Shown in pieces: positions 38,266 through 52,900 of a stretch of DNA of 64,000 nt (position 1 is its first letter; every line of letters begins with the position of its first letter). The notes under the pieces were generated by a model. That model made no database searches. It had not been told where the DNA came from and saw only the letters and a program-made list of their open reading frames with translations. The position numbers and the translations under genes were made by a program. Source of the stretch: Membranipora membranacea (lineage: Eukaryota > Bryozoa > Gymnolaemata > Cheilostomatida > Membraniporidae); NCBI GenBank assembly GCA_914767715.1, contig OU612065.1, positions 22,320,001 to 22,384,000 of the forward strand. Reading direction: 5' to 3'.

Positions 38266-38636
38266 ATTGACATCCACCTTAGTCTTACGCTTTTTGCTAG
38301 ATGGTCTGGGTCTATGCACTTGAGCCTCAAGACTGCCATACAAACTCCCACTAAAACTAAGACTACCCTACAATGTTCAATTCTTATGAGCCTTCATGCT
38401 CATCTTATCAGAACTGATAAATAAACTTTAATGATAAATAAAGATCATGCAAATACATGATTGCAAAAAATCTTACCCATCCAACTCCTACACCCAACCA
38501 AGCTGAAAGAAATGACAAAAGGAGGAATGGAATTACGGTGTATTCAACCTGTATTTCCTGAGATAATTGATTGATGCAAGGTGATTGATGACCTGACCAC
38601 TCTCTGTAAGTGTAGTACTAGTAGTAGTAATGACAA

Positions 38637-38712
38637 GCTTTTTTTCCCTATAAAGGGAAAAATTTTGTTTCCCCATAAAGGGAAAAATTTTGTTTCCCCC
38701 CATCATATAAAG
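38637..38712. repeat. Tandem repeat of about 29-33 bp
   Basis: Three units of CCCTATAAAGGGAAAAATTT followed by TGTTTCCCC; each unit is itself nearly palindromic (TTTCCC facing GGGAAA). Confidence 0.8.
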
Positions 38713-40930
38713 GGCAAACTTTGTTTCTCCACCAGCCAAACGACAGCCAACCTTATAAGGTCAGAAAATGTAAATTGGGATCACATGGCAATTGGTAATA
38801 TGAATGAAGTTGAATCCAAGAAATGTTGTCTGCCCAACCCAAGTTGTTGTAGTAATGTAAACTTGTAATTTGTTTCAACCGGAAACAGTGACAAACAGTA
38901 TTGAACTGACTCACTAGAATAAACCATGTATCCTCAGAACTGTACTCAAAGATCTACCGGGTTGCATCATATAAGCTGTCAGTAAATGCAAGCTCAAATA
39001 ATTTGGAATTTGGCCAAAAGAATTTGTGAAAAGAGCCCTATCTCCAATGCTCAGAGCGTGAGAGAAATACCTGGACCTCAACCAAGGAGTTCTCTGTACC
39101 TCCCTGCCTCAACAGGATGACTCATTCATAAGTGGTGAAGTGATGAATTTACCTACAAAATTGGCTAAACTCTGCTCATAATCAAAACCAGTAAGTAGAT
39201 GAAATTCAGTACACTAATTGTAAAATAAGGAATTTGTCTTCTTGTAGATGATGGATAACTATCTTGGCAGCATTAAATTAATTTACTGTTGTTCTCAGTT
39301 CTGTTGTAGTTTCTCCAGTCCAATTGAGTGACCTCTACTCCCACTATCTTTGTTTGTTTGTTGGTAACTCTAGTTGGGTTTTATTCTGGAATAATAGTAC
39401 AATTATTACAAGCAGAAGTCACACTTTTGGGTGATTATAATAATAGGCCTACATTTGAAAACAAACAAAGAAGATACATCCAACCAGAGACAGCATGGAT
39501 GATTGAGATTTAGTTGTTTCATCAGGCTTTCCCATTATAAGAGCATAGGCCTACTCATTGACTTACCAAGATCCGATTTGAAGGCTATCCAAGAAGGTTA
39601 TAGATCACACCCCAGGAGCCTTGGTCTTAAATTTAAGTATCAGCATTGATGATTGTTTGAACATAGCTTGATTATGTCTAATGGCTTAACCTTACCAACA
39701 AGACAATAGAATGTATTGCAGGCCAGTGTTATTTAATAGAGCGGTACAAGTACTGACTCTTACTGCATTGCCAAAATTATATTTATGTTGCGGTACATCA
39801 GATTTGAGAAATCGCTGCCTCTGGCCCTGACATATATAACCTCCAAATTGTTACTATCTAGCTCTCAGGCCGATATTGAACCAAAAATATGGGAATTTAC
39901 TAATTCAAATTGATGGACCATCTTTAGTCTGCGCACATATATAGCATACTTTACTGCAGTCCAGTATCAACTAAGGCCTATATGACATTAGTAGTTAGAC
40001 ACTGGATTTGAGAGAGTATACTATGTTCAAACTCCTGGGATTTCCCTTTACATTGGATTGGATAGTTACATTTAGGGATGGGGGTCTATGTGGGCTTCAA
40101 ACAACACATCATCTAGGGAAAATTATATATTGGAATGCGCTCCCATATGTGAGACTTGCCTGTCAAGAGTGTACTGGGAATTTCTTGACTCACAAAGAGA
40201 TTGGTGCGGGACCTCCCGAATTGATTCATGAGCTTTGTTATTCAAAGGACCTAGATGTAAGGTCCATCGAAAGTTAATCAAGCACCTCAATAAAATCAAA
40301 ATACTGTCAAAGCCCTGGTTTTGCTGTAGGCCTATGGGTGAATCAGTCCAAAACTACCCTAAATATCCATTTTATCACTGATTACCCCTGGGGTTGCAAG
40401 CACATCAACAATATCTTGTGAATGAATTTGAATTGACTGTCGCAGCAATGGTTTTGCAGATTGAAGTGAACATCAAATGTGGTCTTATCTCAAAGATTTT
40501 TGATCCAAAGCTCCTCAGATTTCTTCAAAAATATATGTCCACTACTCCTTGGTTGGCGTTCTGAACAGGTACAATCATTGGAATTGATATTTTTGTACCA
40601 GAGTAATGGAACCGACACCATTTTAAAGGCCTATGCCTAGCCAAAATAGAATGACATAATGAGACTTCATAGGGTGCATTGAGGTTTTTTATAAACAATG
40701 TAACAAGTTCTAAAAGTACTTAAGCACTAAAACTATGTGCTCCGTTACCCAAGCAAGTGTCCTTGGTTTAGAAGGATTTAATTTCTTTATTTCACTTGGT
40801 CAAGTATATGTCAATGTATAATGTCATGTACAGCAATTATTCAATGTGATTTATGACAGTCGTTTTATTTGTATTCATCTCTGATGTCCTTGCAACAACC
40901 TTGTTAACTGTTGTTTTTATTAAATTCCAG
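38713..40930. other. Intergenic, between divergent genes
   Basis: Should hold the promoters of the transporter (leftward) and the bHLH gene (rightward). I recognise no gene. The longest open frame (40008-40277) has no family likeness. A 5'UTR exon of the bHLH gene appears to begin after TTAAATTCCAG at 40930 and contains a two-codon upstream ATG (ATGGCTTAG). Confidence 0.45.
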
Positions 40931-40970
40931 ATGGCTTAGTGTAATGGCCCTGTGGTAGTTAAACAAAGAA

Positions 40971-43900
40971 ATGATGGATCCAGAATTAACGGCTAGTGGT
41001 TCAGGTAGGCTTGACTCCATGACAATAATAAGCTAAATATTATACCGTGGCCTCTTAGTTTTCTGTGTACTTGTGTTTTCCAGAATACGCAGTTATATAG
41101 GCCTACCATGTGCAGCTTTTTGATGAAACCAAGTACTCACAGAGCCATGTATATCAGATATTCATGGCTTTGCAAGCAGTTTCGTTTAATTTTGGATTGC
41201 ACTGGCTGTCTGTATCTTGTATCGCAGTGTGGTGAAATGTTACATTGAGACACCTTCCTACACCTTGGCAGTCATGTCTGGTTGGCAGCAGCTTATGTAG
41301 CCAAGGTCAGCATTGTGTAAATAGATTACTTACATGACAGTGTCATGCTATAGTTGTTATTGCTGACAATTCTAAGTGATTAGTAAGGTATGGATGTGGT
41401 TTGGCCTGTCACCAACAGTCAGGTGTTGCAAGTTCGTAGTGTTATAGGTACTAGTTGACTCACATGATGGAAGAATAGTTACAAGGCGTCTATTCAAGAG
41501 ACACTGTTGGAAACCTTTTCGATGCAAGAGCAATGAACTCTGTAGGGCAACAAACTCTCAGCCTAGAATACCAGATTAATCATGGTACAATTTCCAAGCT
41601 TTTTGATGGATGGATGTTGTCTGTGACCATCCTGTACTTATGTGAATGTTATCATAGTTGCTAATATTTCATCCAGAAAATTTGTATGGCCTCTACGATC
41701 ATCTGGGGTTTCAAAGTTGCCGTCAGAGTAATGTCATGCCTTTTTTGAAGATAAACCTTGGAGCTTTCTCATTGCATCAGCACCATGTTGTCGGAACCTT
41801 GTAGAATAAGTCCGCCACGCTGTAATACCTGACATGAAATCCTTGTACTCAGGATTTTTGACAGGTCTTGTTTTGTTTGGAATTAATCACTGTCACTTGC
41901 GGAATTGATGTTAGCACCTGCATAAATTTACTACAATGAGTGGTTGTGAGAGTGACAAACTACTTGTCTACTTTGACAAGTTTCTCCTGACTTGATTATC
42001 ACAATGTTTTTGTAATCATTGTCTTGGAAGATCCACAACATATGCGAACATTGTATATTTAGTACAAGTAGTTGCAGGTAGTTTCAACATAGTCAATTTT
42101 GAGTTTTATTCAATGAAAGTCAATCTGTAGTTGCTGAGGGGGAGTTATGATAAGCCCTGGGCCTGCGGGATTTTCGCCATATCGCTGGCATATAGTTAGC
42201 AATCCTGGGTTGTCTCTCAATAAATTCAGCCAAAATCACTATCTGATCTTTCCTTGACTAGTGAGCGATACCTGACAGAAATTGAAACTGAATCTTTTTT
42301 TTGCAGATGATTGTGAGGGAAATATGGTGCCAAAAGAGAATTTCAACATAGAGGATCCGTTAAGTAATGCACAGTAAGTAAGACAGTGTCTTCGAAGCCA
42401 GCAACTGTCATGTTGAGAGAGATATTCTGCACATTCCAAGTACTTTTCTATGAGTACAGTCATGTGATACACTTAAATATACAAACGGACCAAACTTGGT
42501 CTAGTGGAACCTAGACCAAATTTGGTCCATTTGCCTGCATTGTGAGTTGCTCCCGATTCAGTGGTCGCGCCGCAGGGAGGGAAGGGAACAACTGGAATGC
42601 AGACAATTGTATTAAACTTGATCTAAGCGGAAACAGACAAAATCAGTTTAGAGTCACTATACTTGGACGACAATCCTTCAGAGGTTGGTTTTGGTCTAAC
42701 GGATTTCCATTGTCATCATAAGGCTATTAGTGGATTAAAATTTGAAGGGCTATTGTGATTCCACTTTCAAGTAGTGTTGTAAGTGAAGCGACTTTAAACC
42801 CACACAACCAAAACATCTCAAGACTGTAGTCTACTGTCTGGCTAAGTCTTGAGTAAGTGTAGCTTCAGTGTTGTGATGAGTCTAGCTCGAAGTCAGATTT
42901 GAGTTTGAACTTAATCATTCCTACATGGCAGCATACAGAGATGTAGCCTTGTCACGTGGCCGTGTGACAAGGCTAGAGGCGTTGACTGTAAACCTGACAA
43001 GATACACTTTTTAAACTCAAGATTAGTTTTTTAGTATATTTGAGGGTCTTACAATGGCTAAGTATGACAACGGTTCCACTGACTATCTGCTGATACCATT
43101 GATTGACTTTGTTTTCTTGCTGCTGAAATTCTGTCATGAATTAGGATTAACGGCTAAAGAGCTCATTATCCCCTTATTATACAGTTTAACCTCAAAATCC
43201 TGAGTCAAATCCAGAATCAACCCCAGACCGTACCGGAATCTGAACTATCCATATGTATAAGATATTTTAAAGCGCCTCATAAGCTTAAAGACTACCCAAA
43301 GACCAATGCATGTTATAGTCAGTCAGTTACTTATGATAAGTTTTGTCAGATTTGCATGGTAAAAATATTCAATGCTCTACTTGGAATTGGTCTTTAGTCT
43401 AGAATTTGTTATGCATAACATAATATGATATTGCCAACGTTGAATCTCATCAAAATGTCATAATTTTATCATCTACAGGAAGACTAACCGGTCACACCGT
43501 AACATCCTGGAAAGAAAGCGTAAAGAGAAGATTAAGATGTATATATCTCAGCTAAAGGACATGATACCGCCAGATTATCTGCCCTCTATGAAAAAGGTTT
43601 ATAGCCGTTAGTTGGTTCAAGGAGTTAGGGTTAATGCCTCTAACTCCTTGGTTGGTTATACAACAGTACGTCAGTACTAGTTGCTATACTTAGGTCAGCG
43701 GTCACTTATAGGTCAATCCCTTTGAGAAATGGTAATTTAATTGACGGGAATGGAGAAAAAATGAGATCAGTTTGTCACATCTTACTAATAACGGCTACAT
43801 CAGTTCTCATGAGTTTGTGGTGTAGGGCTTCTGTTCATGGTGATAGAATCATATTAGCGGTGTACATGCTAATGCTCACATTTTCCTGGTTGTGATGTTC

Positions 43901-46900
43901 AGTACAAGAGAATGAGGGTAATTCATTTGTTTAGAATGTTGTGTGAAAGACTATATTCAGGAAAAGTGATGTTATGTATTTTCTGTCTTTCCTCACTAGA
44001 AACCTGATCGGATTTCCTTGAGGGCGGTATGATTTATATAAAACATTCATCAAATAAAAAGCTGGAAACTTAGTCTTACAGGTGTTTTTAAACACCAGTT
44101 TGACAACCATGAATCAAAATTAACAGATTTGGCCAAGTTTGATAGACTGGAACACTTAGACTTCCTTTTTGATATGATCAGCTTAATTGCTGATGAATCA
44201 TTATCCTCGCCTATTTCCACGTCTTTGTATTTTACAGCCATCCACAAATAATGCTGTTCTGGAACATGCAGTCGCTTATATGAAACATTTAAAGCAGCAA
44301 TCGGAGTTGTTCTTTGCAAACAATGGCTCACAGGTTCAAAGTAAGCATTAACCTACCTGTACATAACCATTATAGCCAAACTAGAAGTTCCAATCATCTC
44401 CGAGTAGTGAATAGCGGGCTAGCTAATTAGCGTCATCGACCCATTCTTTTTTGGGGATGGTGAGATGGCGCAATCTATTAGCGTGCTTGCTATTCACTGT
44501 CAGGCGATTAGTGCCGCAGGAGTTGTGGGTTCGAGTCCCACTGGGGGAGCTTTCATTGTTGATTGTTCCAGCCCCCAGCACCCTCGGGTGTATACCTCTC
44601 CTGTGTACTTGTCTACTGACTGACTCATGGAAAGACATGTGACAGCATGGAAAGACTTGCTGACAAGCTGGAAAGACAGCTAAACCTACTACAAGGGGTC
44701 CCAGCAATGGGCCATGTAAGGCCAATAACCCTAACACGTACGCTGTGTTTCATAGGGTGGCAATGGTGGATTGGAATGTGCTGTGGGATGAGAGAACACA
44801 ACTCCGAGTAGTGAATAGCGGGCTAGCTAATTAGCGTCATCAACCCATTCTTTTTTGGGGATGGTGAGATGGCTCAATCGGTTAGCGCGCTTGCTATTCA
44901 CTGCCAGGCGATTAGTGCCGCAAGAGTTGTGGGTTCGAGTCCCACTGGGGGAGATTTCATTGTTGATTGTTCCAGCCCCCCACAACCCTCGGGTGTATAC
45001 CTCTCCTGTACCCATTGGTTTGGTACGTTTCAGTTGTGTGTGCATCTCTAAATATTATCTAGTTTCAGAGTGTAAGTCATCCCCAAAATTGCTAACAGGG
45101 ATATTTTCCAGAGCCCAGGGCTCTGGAATCCAAACCTGGATGTAAAGGGGCCATTTACTTTTTTGTCAATAAACACCATGAGGCAGGTTAATGTAAGTCT
45201 GAAATGAGGAAGTTTATACCTTTATCTAAATAAAACAGGTTCAACGATTACAACTCAGTCTTTAACATTTGTGATACTCTATTTTTACTCAGCTGATGAG
45301 ATTTTTAGACTGAAGTCTGAATTGGAGGCTGTGACTACTGAGAGAGATAAATATAAGAAAATGGTGGACGAGGCCGGTAAATATTATACTTATTCTAGCT
45401 TTTTACACATTCATCACTTTTCACAAATATGGGGATTAGAAGAGGGCATGTTTGGTTTGAGTGCTTGGTTTTCAGCATAGCAATCTTGCATGAGTCCAAT
45501 GGCATTTGGGTTTTGTAACAATAAGTGCTTGTTCCCGATTACATGCAATTTGAGGACTTCAAGCCACATGCTACAGCGGTCTGGAAAATAAACATATTTA
45601 CCATTGTGTACTGCATTGGTTTTTTGTGTGCTTGTAAAGCACCTTTTTACCTTATCATCTATTTACCTTATTATATATATATATCCCACTACATACCTTA
45701 TTATCTCATGTAAAAATATTTGTACCATTATTATTCATTTTTGTTGAGCCAATACTATATTACCTGATTCTCCACTCACCTTGCTATTGCATCAGATAAT
45801 GTTTTTCCTCTTGTTCTTGCGTGAACTTTAGAATAACAATTATTACTAATTGAGTTTGCATATTTTCTCTTACCACATGTTTTTGGCAACGTAAAAAACC
45901 GAAAGTCGGAACACAGTTTCTGTTGTTTTGAAAAAAAAACAAAGAATTCATAGGTTTTGGGAATGCCTTTTAAGTGATTTGCAGAACCTGTTATCCTGCT
46001 AACTTTCAATAAATGTGACATTTCCAAGCTATTTTAGGATCATATATATACAGTGACTTTAATTTCCTAGATCACCATTAGAAAACTAGACGCTAATCTC
46101 AGGTTGTTTATGATTTTTCATGTAGCTGCCGTCACTCCAGGAATGTTAGCCAATGTAGTCAGTAGCAGGCAAGCACACTGCAATCCTACATCTGAACCCC
46201 ACAACAGAATCTTAACTCCTCCCATACAACCTACCATTGTGTCCTGTCTACAAGGGCCACAGCTGCGGACCGACAGCCCAACCCTCCCTCAGAGCAGCCA
46301 AGCTAAACTCCCTGGCCAAGGTAAAGCTTCATAAAGATAGATTCAGTATATTCAGTAATATTATCATAGACAAATTACAATGTGTTGACTGAAAAGCTCT
46401 GTCATATGGTCATACAATACTGTTTAAGACTTGAATACTCTGGGGCAAAAAACTATGTAAAAACATTTAGTACATTTAGTGGGCATAGAAAATTATTTAC
46501 GAGACTTGCTATAACAAATATTCAGGATATGACATTCATCCGAATGAAAACTGGCAGCTAAGTTATCCATTCTTTCAGTGATGTACATCGGTATATCAAG
46601 ATTAAAATTATTTCTACTAAAGAGTTTGAGGGGCTTAGTTCCTTCTCCCTCAGTTTTACTGTGGCTGATCGTATGAGTCATATGAATATTATGAGCGATG
46701 CAAACGCCCCACAGCACAGAAATTATTTCAGATTGACTTTAGACTGGACTGTATCTGTGCTGTGTTTGTAGGTTTGATCATTACTCAGAGTGGGCAGACT
46801 TATTACGTAAACGAACAGGGTATACCTGTGGCTCAAGGTATGGCACCTTCTCAGCTACTATCTGATGCGTTACTGCCTCGATCATCCGCCGCCGGCTCTC

Positions 46901-49900
46901 CAATACAAACTGTCAGCCAACCTACTGTAACACCGATTCATACGAAAGCACCTGCCACAATCACTACTAGTGCTTCAGTCACGCCCATATCATCTGCGTC
47001 GATAACAACTTCTGGTGAGTTAAATCATCGTCACTGACCTCCTCAGAACTTTGTTCAAATTACACGAGAAGCTTCTCGACCCTTTTGCTTAGGTGAAAGA
47101 GTCACTGCTGATAGCTGATTTGTCACTGTTTCAGTTTCCGGCAGCGTACCCCACACCTTAGGAGGTCGGATTATGGCCTCACACCTTTAGGATGCTCATT
47201 TGTTTCTAGGAGGCATCACACCATCAGGCATCAGTATGAGGATTAGGGGCACCTAGTGAACCTTTTTATTGGCGTGCTAAAACTTGTTACCCGTACAATG
47301 CTCGTCACTATATGGCTCCTACACTCTTCACTTTGCCAGTGTAGATCCAGTCTTATCCAGTTCTGTTTTTCTCCTATCCGCATTTAATTGTAATAATGAT
47401 TGTAAAAAATCACACCTTTACACAATTATTCCAGTTACACTGAGCTCGTTGTCACAGCAGCAAGTGACAGCAACACCAGCTACTCCAGTGTCCAATGGTA
47501 CTGGACTAGTAGCTATACCTGGACATAAGGGAAATCTACCCAGTGCAATCATACTACCTAATGGACAGATAATACCTGTGGTTGGCAATCAGGTGCCTTC
47601 TGCTGTTAACACATCTGGAAATAACCAAGTGCAATCATCAACCTCAAGCAACAGCTCATGTAAGTATCACGGTCAGGAAGGAAATGTTGATATGGCTTTG
47701 CTGTGTGTTTTTATAATACCCATGAGTAACAAGCCACTATTTCTATGTATAACTCTTAGCTATCATAACATAAGAGGATAAATCAGACCAGAAAAACCCT
47801 CAAACTTTTTGTACTCTATGTCTGTAAGTCTGTGGTTCGTTTCTAGTTCTTTCTATTTGAAACAGCCTTATAACGACCAACATGCTTGTCGTCGTAGACT
47901 GATTGTTGCGGATAGATATTTAAGCGGGTTTTTGATGATCAACTTGGTTTTATAATAGTTTGAATATGATGGGGCACCATTGTGTTGTTTTGTCATTATC
48001 CGGGTTGTGCAGCTCACTCACCACAACTATAATACCAACCACATTACATAACACCAGTGTGCATTATGCATTGTGCATTAAACTGTGTGTATAACACAAG
48101 CGCATTACACTATGCACTACACGATGGTGTGTACATTGAACCATGGTTTGTGCACTCACTACTGAAGGCATAACGATGTTTGCAATACATTCACATTGTT
48201 GGTTGAGGAGATTCTGTCAAGCTGATGTTTTTGTAATTGAACGATCAAGACTTCTTTAGGACGATCAAGCAATCCTTTTTGCATTGCTTATTACTCCGAC
48301 TCTGTAGCAGAATGATCTTTATTATGATCTGTTTGTTTTAGTGACGACAAGCGTTGCAGTGACTGCGGGATCGAGTACCACAGCAGTCCCAACAACACCC
48401 AACTCGACAGATCTCAACATGTCTACCAGTGCCAACGTAGTACTGATTGGTAGCCAAAACCCTCCAATAAACAATGTAGTCATGGGCACTCACGGCCAAC
48501 CGCCGACACCTGACCCAGCCAATCAGCTTGGACGGAAGATAATGCCAAAGCCTACACAGTTTTTCACTTCTTCATTTCCAACTATGATGGCTCCTATCAC
48601 ATTGACTCCTCTCCCTATTCCAGCGTGTTCAATAAGCGTTGGTCCACCACCTTTCCAAACAAAATCGCAACCGATAGAACCTGATTTAGTGGTGAAGAAG
48701 AAACGTCCAAGGAAGAAAAAGATTAAAGATCCAGTCAATGAAATACAAAACAACTATGTGCCTCCGACTGATATTAAGATCCCGACTGGACCTTTACCAA
48801 GCCCTAGTAATAACTCTATACCAGCACCCATGAATCCACCTATTCCAGTGATACCTGGTGGTTTACAGTGCCCCCCTCAGCCTCTCTCCCTGATTGGGCA
48901 GTCCGAGAGTGATATACTTGCCACTGCAACTGCCTCATTATTCTCACCTAAACACTCGACAGACCCTCTCAATCTCCAGGCTTCCATCGGGTAAGGCGTA
49001 CCTACTATTTGATAGTAAACAAAATAAACAAACTCTGTGGGAGGGGGGATAAGATCATTTTGTGACTTCTAGAAAATTCTCCTCTGAAGCCATAAAATTA
49101 ATCCCGTGTCAAACAATAAGGTTATGTCCTGTTGAAAGCTCTCAGCTTGCTGAATACTAGGAAAACGGACTTTTTCTAGGAAAATGGAATAAAGGCAATT
49201 TCAATATCACCAGAGACTATAGATATATCTATAGTCTCTGATATCACATCGTACCGTGTTGAATATTCTCTAGTGCTCAATATGATATAGTATGGTAAAA
49301 AAAAATTAAATTCTATTGAATTTTTTCACCATATCTAACATGCAGCTCATGTTTAAAAAATTTTTTCAAATTGGCATAATATCTTGAGACCAACCCACAG
49401 CCCACCCTCTAAGGATACCACATAACAAAACATCCAAATATTTGAATATGAATATATTGAAGAAAATCTTGGTATGTTTGTTTTCACACAGAATCAAGTG
49501 GCCTTATTTTAACACTCAAATGACTGATAAGAGTGGCATGATTTTAATAGTAAATAATGGCAAATATCCTCAAGACATAATTTGGTCAGATCGTGTCAAA
49601 GTTGTTAGGAAAGAGCACTGCAAACTTTTAAACCTAGCTTCAATATTCTCAATATTCCATTAGAATAGTGGCAACTCACATTAAAGCAACGTGCAGCATG
49701 CATTGTTCTGAATGAGTCGAGTTTTTCTAGAGTTTGAGATGAAATTATGTACAAGGCACACCCATAGAGCTAGTATATGTTTACTTTATGGGCACATCCT
49801 GTTATATGATGTACCACAATATTCTCGGGAAGCCCATACTTATTCGCTGTCAACTACTGTGTATACATATTGCTGTTTGACCTGCATGTCGTTCCTGAAG

Positions 49901-52900
49901 TATCATCAGATTATTTCATGGGTTATCCATCAGTTTGTGTTTTGTTGAATTTCAGATCAGCCTCACAAAAACCCATTTCCGAACCCCCCACATGATATCA
50001 TGTAGATGAAATATGACCACCCCCTGTCCCCCTCCCCTGCAGTTACTGTGAAGTATTTCATTCTGCTTGTGATATGTTATCATATAATGTTATCTGAAGA
50101 TTAAAAAAAAAAGAAATTGATTTGATAGTATTCTTTGCGGTGTGCAGTTTTGGTTTTGGCTAATGTGAATATTGCAAAACGTTATGATCCATAAAATTAT
50201 TTTTCTTTCACAGTGAAGGATTTCCTCTGCAGAACCCTGAGTTTGACCCAACTAGGCAATCTGTAACTACCATCCCACTAACAGGTATAGTAAAAATATC
50301 CAAACAGGAATCGACGGCTGTATAATGGTTTGCATAAAGTTAGGAATGGTAACTACAGTTTAATGTTTGTTTATTATGCGTTTTTCAATCTATTTTAAAA
50401 CCAAATTTCCTGACACTACAATTCCTAGACCTCTGAGATCCTTTCCTTAGCCTTGATATGAAGCGGAAGCGTGTGTTAACAAAGATGTGACACGCAACTA
50501 CTACTTGGTGTTACTCTGGCTGTATTATGCTCTCACTGTTCACGCTTATTGATGTCAGAGAAGGGCAGTATGTAAAAATATATGTGGTGTTACCTCAATC
50601 GCTGTATGAAAACCTCAAGGTCCATAGAGAGCAAGTGGCTGATTATTCATACCACGCCATCCTTTTCACACTTTAAGCTTGCATTGTCACAATTTGATAA
50701 TACAAAGGCACTGATTTTTCAGGCAGCATTATTTGAATTCTGCCTGAAAGAAATTATATAATAAATTACGATTACTCATTAAAAGGTACACGGGCAAGGA
50801 GAACTAGGAAACGTAAAAACAGAGAAGCAAAACTGGCGGAAGAGAGGGAAAAGGTAGCAAAGTCCAGTGGAACCCAGAATATGATTGTGGGTGAGGACGG
50901 GCTTCCTGCCACTTTCCCCTCTACTTTACCAGACACATCACTTCTAGATATAGATGATGAGACTGGTTCCAAGAAATCTCGAGCTACATCAGGCTCTACT
51001 GAGACTGACGATATGCCTGCCTTGTCTGGTAAGTATGAGCTGTGGTTATTATAGCCTGTCTTCACAAGCTTTGTTCGGTGAGGGGGGATCCCCCCTCCCC
51101 AACTGAACTAACTTGTCAAGACAGGCTAGCGTTATTAGAAAGTGAGTTCAGGTGAAATTTGCAAGCATATGAATTTTAGTCCACTCAACTCAGACAACCA
51201 TTTCATTCTTCCATCGACCAATGATTGTTCTGCTTGCATGATAGCGATGACTATCTGTAATGTGCAGTGATGCTGGCGCTGCCTCCATCAAGAAAGATTA
51301 ATCCCATAGTTCAAGGTAATGAGATGTGGTATGCAATTGTAGCCCAGATGTTTCTAGTTGATGGGTGGGTTTTCATTGCTTTCCCATATTATGATCTAAG
51401 ACTAGGTGACTTAATAAGTGAGAAGATTAACTAGAGACAAACATATTCCCCAACAGTTTTTGCCTGCGCAGAATGCATGTAAAGTGAGATGCAACATGAG
51501 CATGATAATACGAACTATAATTTGTATATTTCCCTCATGATATCTATCGATGATGTGTCCTTAAATCAGCTTCTCACCTCTGAATATTCTGTTTATAGAA
51601 TTGACTGGAGAAATTCCAGAGCAGGAAACGACGGCTAACAACTCGCAGTCGATTGAGTTTGATCCGAATGATCTCGATAATATCTTAGATCAAGTGGAAA
51701 ACATTGACTCACACGATAAGCAATCGGTGCACGCTGCGGATGGATTAGCCTTAACACCGGAAAGTCTTCAGAAGCCGGTTACAAGTCAATCTGGTGCGTT
51801 CCAAGTTCTAAATGGTGACGAAGAAATTGGACCAGTGTTTACCACAAAACCGATAACTCCGACAGCAGAATTGATAAATTCAGGAAAGCCTAATGATGCT
51901 ATCCATAGAAAGCCAAGCACTCCCTATGCGGCATCAGAATCTTATTCCATAGGAAATCTCACTAAAACCACCGTTCAGCCTGTTGATCATAGGAGACAGA
52001 TAGCATCTAAGTCTTCTTCTACAAATGACCCTGGTGTTAACATATTTGATGCTTATAGCAAGCCTGCGAGCTCATTTCAGCCGTATAGTCAGAACAAGCC
52101 AAAACAGGCCGACACTGAGACCCCTCTCTCATCAAGTAATGAGACTGAAGACTCTGGGCTGCCTGAATCAACCAAAGATGTCAACGTGGCAGGATTGTAT
52201 AAACCAAGAGGGGAACCCAAAAGTCCATCAACAGATAAATATGACTCCAATTCACCCTGGAGCTCATATAGCAATATCAGTGTGAAACGTCAGAATGACA
52301 ATAGTAGCCCAATGGATTGGCTGTCGGAAAATAAGCCTCCAACTGGTGCCACTCAGCCCAAACCTGTATCCCAGAACAACAAAGAATCTCACTTTAATAT
52401 GCCATCTGATTACAGTTACGCTCCCTACAACACTGCTAATCAAATTAAACCCATCAACCACGTTGTCGATGATCACAAAGAAAAGCAAAATATTGGCTTC
52501 AACAGACAGAACAGTATGTCGCAGAGTTCTAACCCTTCTCCAAGATCTACGGCTAGTTCTGGCAGTGCACCTGCTTGGTCCCCTGCAAGGGAGTCGGAAT
52601 GGAACCAAACGAACAAACCATCTCAGTTACCCAAACAAAACTTGGTAAAGACACAGCAGGGGGTAACGCACGATCAGACTGCGCAATCTCAGACTAGAAT
52701 CCCTGCTGATGCAACTTCTCAGCCTTATCAGTATAATACGTTTCAGACATTCGATAGTGTCCCTGCACCAACGCAACATCCTGGAGACAATAATGACAGA
52801 AATGGCCACGAAAAGAGTTATATGCCGTCTGGATATCATTCAGTGGATAATCAAAACTTCTCTCCAGCCCAAAGTCCCCAGGATCTCAGCAGCACAAACC

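Noticed and set aside
40008-40277. 89-codon frame upstream of the bHLH gene
   Set aside because: No likeness to a known family and no splice context that ties it to a neighbour.
44453-44550. Possible tRNA gene (also 44857-44954)
   Set aside because: Good B box and T stem, but acceptor arms do not pair and a repeated non-tRNA body follows; called SINE.
49284-49335. AT-rich inverted repeat TATGGT(A)n...(T)nCACCATA
   Set aside because: Arms rest mainly on A and T runs; expected by chance in AT-rich DNA.
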